Shown here piece after piece: positions 9,801 through 13,470 of a stretch of DNA of 13,470 bases. The position numbers and the translations under genes were made by a program. The notes beneath the pieces are model-generated. The model was given only the letters and a program-made list of their open reading frames with translations. It had not been told where the DNA came from and did not search any database. The stretch comes from Laetiporus sulphureus 93-53 (taxonomy: Eukaryota; Basidiomycota; Agaricomycetes; Polyporales; Laetiporaceae). The stretch covers positions 299,129 to 312,598 of the forward strand of contig NW_024468524.1 in NCBI RefSeq assembly GCF_001632365.1, read 5' to 3'. Positions within the stretch are counted from its first letter, which is position 1, and each line of letters begins with the position of its first letter.

Positions 9801-11612
9801 ATTTAAAACGAATCAGCATCAAGCCAGGCGGTGTAAGCTTGGATCCAGGTGCCATCATCGGCATCCTTGCACTTGACAATCCTGCCCACGTGAAGCACGT
9901 GAAGCCATTCAAGGGCCTCCTGCCTGTTATTGATCCCCCAAATGTCATTGGGAACAAGCCACATCAGCGCCTCCATCACTACTTGAACATCCTGAATGAT
10001 ATTCTGGACGGCTTCGACAACCAGGCAATCATGGCTTCTACCTTTAAGGACCTCATCTCGATGCTCGAGATCCCAGATTTGCCATTCTCAGAAGTGTCAG
10101 CCATCCTGTCGACGTTGTCTGGTTGAATATCTTCGAAGCTCGAGGACGGCATTCGTGCTGCAATCGAGACTGCATGAGGTAAAGGTGATGCGACTGAGTT
10201 CCCGGCGGTGTGCATCAACAAGCTCATGGAGCACTTCATGGAGGACAACATCTGTGCACAGGACCAGCTGATGTTCTGGACACAGCTCAGTGCACTGTTT
10301 CTATGGCGAGCAGGGCAATGATGTTAGGTACGAGGAAAGTGTGATATTTGGATTACTCGTTGCTCATTTGCTTATAGACAACCATCTGCGGATGTGCTGA
10401 GAGAGCTGATCGACTCGAGATATACAGCGTATGACATGCTGCTGACATTCTGTAATTTCCATGAGCAGTGGGTCACATTTGGTGTGTATCAGCAGCTTCT
10501 CACCATCCAATTATTGACACGCTCGGTATTCAGCTGCACTGGAAGTCTATGTCAGGTGTGCATACCGTGCCTACAGCTTGCTATCTATCGATTACGAGGA
10601 AGGTGATGGTCTTGATGACAGAGATGCTCCTCACATCGTCATCTGGCGATTCAACCTTCCTCAGTTACTCTCGCCACCTACAACTCCTAGCCTGTAAGTG
10701 TATCGTGCATGGCTATCCTATTTTCCTATACGAAGGCTGAGATAGTTGTCTAATGCCAACGTTGCTCACAGGCAGGCATCCGTCAGCGATCTGACATACA
10801 TGATCAACAAACACCAGAAGCAACCTCTGCGTACTGGTGTCATCGCATCATTCCCGAATTTTGCGGCACTGACGAGGGGCTTCGACAAGGTCACAAGCAC
10901 CCTGCCGCCATTTGATGTTCAGGAGTACCACGAGCAATACGGAGCTAATAATCAGCCTCCTAATGTCCTGGATATGGCGCTCAGAATCTTCAAGGAGATC
11001 GATGACTTGTCGGTTAGTGCATGGTACAAGAAGGCCCATGAACTGGTTATCCAGCAGAGCCATGTTCTCGCTCAGCATGGTGTTCGACTCTTATCTGCAG
11101 ACTCAGCTTGTACCCGCAATACTTCACTCTGCACAACATGAGCTCATCCTGGGAGGAAGAGCAGGCCATCTGTAATGTTGAGCCAGCACTCACATACCAG
11201 CTGGAGCTCAGCCGGTTGTCAAACTACAACCTTACACCGTGCTTCACGGAGAGCAAGCAACTCCACATCTACCATGCCATCATGCACGAGAACTAACTGG
11301 ACAGCCAATTCTTTATCTGAGCTCTTGTTCGGCCTGGTCGCGTCCGTGGCGACATGAACACGGCCAAGTACCTGATCTCCGAGACCGATCGTCTTGTAAC
11401 GAACATCCTGGACACCCTTGAGGTGGTATCCGCCCAGCACAGAAATGCGGATGTCAACCATATCTTTATGAACTTCATCTACAACCTCCCTGTCACTTAT
11501 GAGGATGTCCTCGAGGCGATTGCAGGATTCATTGAGTGGCATGGCAAGCACCTCTGGCATCTGCATGTCACTGAATCGGAGATCCATATCGTTCTCGAGG
11601 ACAATGAAGGCA

Positions 11613-11619
11613 ATATTAT
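11613..11619 (+). repeat. Left target-site duplication of the nested element
   Basis: ATATTAT stands immediately before the nested element and is repeated at 12980-12986 immediately after it. Deleting the element plus one copy makes the acetyl-CoA carboxylase frame continuous (EDNEGNI joined to MPIRCIVEN). Confidence 0.8.
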
Positions 11620-11692
11620 CAGGTGTAGCTGTCATTTTTATACATGAAACGGCTGTCCGTGTAGTCCAGGTCTGATACATAAATGACTCTAA
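11620..11692 (+). repeat. Left terminal inverted repeat of the nested element
   Basis: It pairs with 12908-12979 in reverse complement. The outermost 16 bases differ at two positions (CAGG versus CACC), and the inner block TGATACATAAATGACTCTAA matches TGATACATAAATTACTCTAA. Identity over the whole repeat is about three quarters by eye with one or two gaps, so the copy is older than the outer element's repeats suggest, or the repeats are naturally imperfect. Confidence 0.85.
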
Positions 11693-11844
11693 AGTCCCTT
11701 GTAGTCAGTTAATGTATAAGCAATACATCAAAAGCAGCTCACCTGTATGCTTGATGTATCACCAATGTATCAGGCCCCAGGCCACCTGGATTGTGTGATG
11801 TATCATTGATTGTGATCGAAAAAGCTGAGGGTTTGGTGATACAT
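11674..11844. repeat. Left subterminal cluster of GATACAT/ATGTATC motifs
   Basis: Copies occur at 11674-11680 (GATACAT), 11723-11730 (variant AATACATC), 11753-11760 and 11797-11804 (GATGTATC), 11765-11772 (ATGTATCA) and 11838-11844 (GATACAT), in both orientations. Subterminal arrays of short motifs are the usual transposase-binding sites in hAT and CACTA elements; that role is inferred here. Confidence 0.6.
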
Positions 11845-12782
11845 TATGAAGCTGCCACACTTGACAAACAGCCAATCAGGTGCTCGCAAGTATTTCCTTT
11901 CTCGGTCCAGTCAAGCATGTGACATAGCATCCTTATATGGGCAGAATGTGGCTGTGGCCGGCGCGGCAGAAAGAACACGATCATGATCGGAGTCTACGCT
12001 TCATTGATCGATCAATGGGAGGCCGAATATTGCTCATACTGAAAATGCGATCTGTGTAGTTTTGGAAGCTACAGATGTATTTTACATATTATTGAGGCAA
12101 TGTAACACTTCACAATGATGGTTTACATGCTAACAGAGCTTCTGAAAGTATTTTGAGAGCTCACATGAATGTGAGACAGGATATATTGCTTGAATTGCAT
12201 TGGGTAAAGCCTGATGCCACCGGAAATGAAGCCTTTGAGTCTTGTGCGCTTTCGGAGCTAAAGTCATCGCTTGTCACTAACTTGTGTTTTCAGTATGCAG
12301 CCAATCCTCAACAGATCCTTACTGCATATTCATACATTGCTATGGCAATGTTTCCTCCCTGAAAAACCTCTCTGACTCTCTTCAATTGAACTCTTCCAAC
12401 TCTGTCATTTTAATACATTTCTCCTTGGGCTTAACAGAATTAGTGTATGATTTTACCAGTAGCTCAGGTAATATAAGGTTATTTCTTATGCCTAAAAATA
12501 AGCATAAGATCTGAATGTAGAAGGCCGCAAGGTGTAGACCTATAATGGCAGCGGGAGTGCATCAGTATTGCCAGCCACACCAGGTGCACCGTGGGATGCC
12601 AGGCACCGTGGAACTTCACCATATAAGGCTGCTGATTCAGCCGCTTGAGAAAGGAAAGCTCCCAAGCACCTGATTGGGTGCTGCTGCTGCTCGGCCCACC
12701 CAGCATGGGCCCGCATTATATGGGAAGGCGCATCAGAAGGTGTGGGTACTGCACTGTTATATCTGTCCAACTTGTACTTGTA

Positions 12783-12927
12783 ATGTATCAAAGGGCAGGA
12801 AAAGATACTTCTGGTATGATACATCAAGGCAGATGGCACAAGGTAATATATCACACAGAATGATATATCAAAGCTCCGGAAAGCTCACCTGTAGGCCAGA
12901 CACTCGATTAGAGTAATTTATGTATCA
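12783..12927. repeat. Right subterminal cluster of GATACAT/ATGTATC motifs
   Basis: Copies occur at 12783-12790 (ATGTATCA), 12818-12824 (GATACAT), 12862-12869 (variant GATATATC) and 12920-12927 (ATGTATCA). The word AGCTCACCTGTA is also present once near each end (about 11747 and 12883) in the same orientation. Confidence 0.6.
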
Positions 12928-12979
12928 AGGCTATACTACAGTGACAGCAATGCATGTATTATTATGACAGCTACAGGTG
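12908..12979 (-). repeat. Right terminal inverted repeat of the nested element
   Basis: Reverse complement partner of 11620-11692. It ends ATGACAGCTACAGGTG at 12979, directly before the second ATATTAT. Confidence 0.85.
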
Positions 12980-12986
12980 ATATTAT
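12980..12986 (+). repeat. Right target-site duplication of the nested element
   Basis: ATATTAT, identical to 11613-11619. The acetyl-CoA carboxylase coding sequence resumes within it and continues with PIRCIVEN. Confidence 0.8.
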
Positions 12987-13159
12987 GCCGATTCGCTGCA
13001 TCGTCGAGAACCTCTCCGGCTTCATCGTAAACTATCACGGCTACCAGGAGATCACCACAGACAAGAGTACTACAATCCTGAAATCGATTGGTGAGAAAGG
13101 CCCTCTTCATTTGCAGCCAGCTCACCAACCGTATCCGATCAAGGAGTCGCTGCAGCCTA

Positions 13160-13217
13160 TCACAAAGCACCAAAGCACTTAACCCAATTAAGGGCAAGTT
13201 TGCTTTTGTGACCTGCA
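13160..13217 (-). repeat. Right terminal inverted repeat of the large element
   Basis: Reverse complement of 1-58 with a single mismatch. It ends TTTTGTGACCTGCA at 13217. The acetyl-CoA carboxylase similarity stops about three bases before it begins, so the capture junction and the repeat are practically contiguous. Confidence 0.95.
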
Positions 13218-13470
13218 CAAATGATCCCACATAAAAAGCCTGCCACAAGGGCTAGGCTGAGGACACGCGCAGTGATATGCAGTCTGAAAAAGGGGCTCAA
13301 AGGGCCCTTAGCCTTATGCTCACAACTAGGGGGTGAATTGGCTTGTTAGGCCGCATGCAATAGAATAATGAATCTAAGATCCTCCCTTAGATCCTTATGG
13401 GCTTTATATACATGTAGGGCAGGGCCCCTGGCACTGTGCTACTGTGAGACCTCAGATACCTACATGTGAA
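13218..13470. other. Right flank of the element; possible LTR-like end from 13344
   Basis: No gene is visible. From 13344 the sequence TGTTAGGCCGCATGCA, followed by a short imperfect palindrome (TCTAAGATCC and TTAGATCC) and a TATA-like TTTATATAC at about 13403, resembles the start of a Ty3/gypsy LTR from a basidiomycete. The window ends before a second end, primer-binding site or coding region could confirm it. Treat the LTR reading as a guess. Confidence 0.2.

Larger units (their letters stand above)
11620..12979. mobile_element. Nested non-autonomous TIR element (1360 bp, possibly hAT-like)
   Basis: It interrupts the acetyl-CoA carboxylase fragment between flanking ATATTAT repeats. The ends are CAGGTGTAGCTGTCAT on the left and, read inward, CACCTGTAGCTGTCAT on the right, leading into inverted repeats of about 72 bp. 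Both ends carry clusters of GATACAT/ATGTATC motifs. The middle (about 11850-12780) has no recognisable gene; short open frames there show no known motif, so the element is non-autonomous. A 7-bp duplication (8 bp with one mismatch, ATATTATC/ATATTATG) and CA..TG-type ends would suit a hAT-like or related family, but the superfamily is uncertain without the transposase. Confidence 0.85.
9812..13157 (+). pseudogene. Captured central region of acetyl-CoA carboxylase, split by a nested transposon
   Basis: Acetyl-CoA carboxylase makes malonyl-CoA for fatty-acid synthesis. The fragment starts just after where the biotin-lysine (MKM) motif would be (GVSLDPGAIIGILALDNPAH) and continues through the central, non-catalytic domain: GFDNQAIMASTFKDLISMLE, SSKLEDGIRAAIETA, VLRELIDSRYTAYDML, LLSIDYEEGDGLDD, ASVSDLTYMINKHQKQPLRT, GVIASFPNFAALTRGFDKV, VEPALTYQLELSRLSNYN, YLISETDRLVTNILDTLEVV, NADVNHIFMNFIYNLPVTYE. 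After the nested element it resumes at 12987 with PIRCIVENLSGFIVNYHGYQ and ends at QPYPIKESLQP, just before the carboxyltransferase domain and directly against the right terminal repeat. Introns fit at about 10329-10379 and 10695-10770. It is broken by TGA at 10124-10126 (Arg expected) and about 10172, TAA at 11294-11296, TGA at 11318-11320, frameshifts near 10490-10560 and 11095-11105, and an internal deletion near 10310-10388 that removes a large part of the middle. No catalytic domain is present. Confidence 0.92.
1..13217. mobile_element. Large Plavaka-type TIR transposon with captured host gene fragments
   Basis: The region is bounded by inverted repeats at 1-58 and 13160-13217. Inside lie a decayed Plavaka-type transposase, a divergent DUF6532-like gene, and a block of fragments from three unrelated metabolic genes (argininosuccinate synthase, a DHTKD1-like E1, acetyl-CoA carboxylase). 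That combination matches a Pack-type element, meaning a cut-and-paste transposon that has taken up host genomic DNA. The left repeat begins at the first base of the window, so the outermost left base and the left target duplication cannot be seen; the base after the right repeat is C at 13218. The element carries no intact transposase and would need help in trans to move. That the repeats belong to the Plavaka gene is inferred from position: they enclose it and no other transposase is visible. Confidence 0.85.

Noticed and set aside
11219..11680. 153-residue minus-strand ORF
   Set aside because: It is antisense to the clearly recognisable acetyl-CoA carboxylase segment.
11620..12979. Reading the 1.36-kb gap in the ACC fragment as an ordinary intron
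   Set aside because: It has terminal inverted repeats and a 7-bp direct duplication, and is far longer than the 45-85 bp introns seen here.
1..13217. A TET/JBP oxygenase or KDZ transposase, as seen in some basidiomycete elements
   Set aside because: No such domain could be recognised on either strand; the transposase motifs are of the Plavaka type.
12931..13248. 105-residue minus-strand ORF spanning the right repeat
   Set aside because: It is antisense to the ACC fragment and crosses the element boundary.
1..13470. CRISPR arrays, tRNA or rRNA genes
   Set aside because: No regularly spaced repeats or recognisable RNA gene sequence were seen, and the sequence is eukaryotic in character.

Overview
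This window looks like nuclear DNA of a basidiomycete fungus, most likely an Agaricomycete. It has short GT..AG introns of about 45-85 bp, a Plavaka-type (CACTA-related) transposase with an N-terminal C2H2 finger, a companion protein resembling DUF6532, and pieces of three fungal housekeeping genes. Nothing in it looks like an intact host gene.

The main structure is one large DNA transposon. Bases 1-58 and 13160-13217 are inverted copies of each other, 57 of 58 identical, and define an element of about 13.2 kb. From left to right it holds: a decayed multi-exon Plavaka-type transposase on the minus strand (106-3212); a 327-bp divergent promoter gap; a decayed DUF6532-like accessory gene on the plus strand (3540-5914); a gene-poor stretch; an unrecognised broken ORF (7302-7764); and a cargo block made only of fragments of cellular metabolic genes. 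The cargo is argininosuccinate synthase (8030-9342, minus), a 2-oxoadipate/2-oxoglutarate dehydrogenase E1 (DHTKD1-like, about 9501-9800, minus), and the central non-catalytic part of acetyl-CoA carboxylase (about 9812-13157, plus), which runs to within about 3 bp of the right terminal repeat. The fragments keep introns, so they were taken from genomic DNA. This is a Pack-type gene-capturing element built on a Plavaka backbone.

A second, smaller transposon (11620-12979, 1360 bp) sits inside the acetyl-CoA carboxylase fragment. It has imperfect terminal inverted repeats of about 72 bp, a 7-bp target duplication ATATTAT, and clustered subterminal GATACAT-type motifs. Removing it with one copy of the duplication restores the interrupted reading frame.

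All the coding material is degenerate. It has in-frame stops (many TGA), frameshifts, and a striking loss of arginines to Cys, Trp, His, Gln or stop at conserved positions. That is what CpG to TpG/CpA transitions produce, and it suggests the element was methylated and decayed by deamination or a RIP-like process. The near-identical outer repeats contrast with the ruined transposase. The right flank (13218-13470) holds no gene; its last part has weak features of an LTR end.
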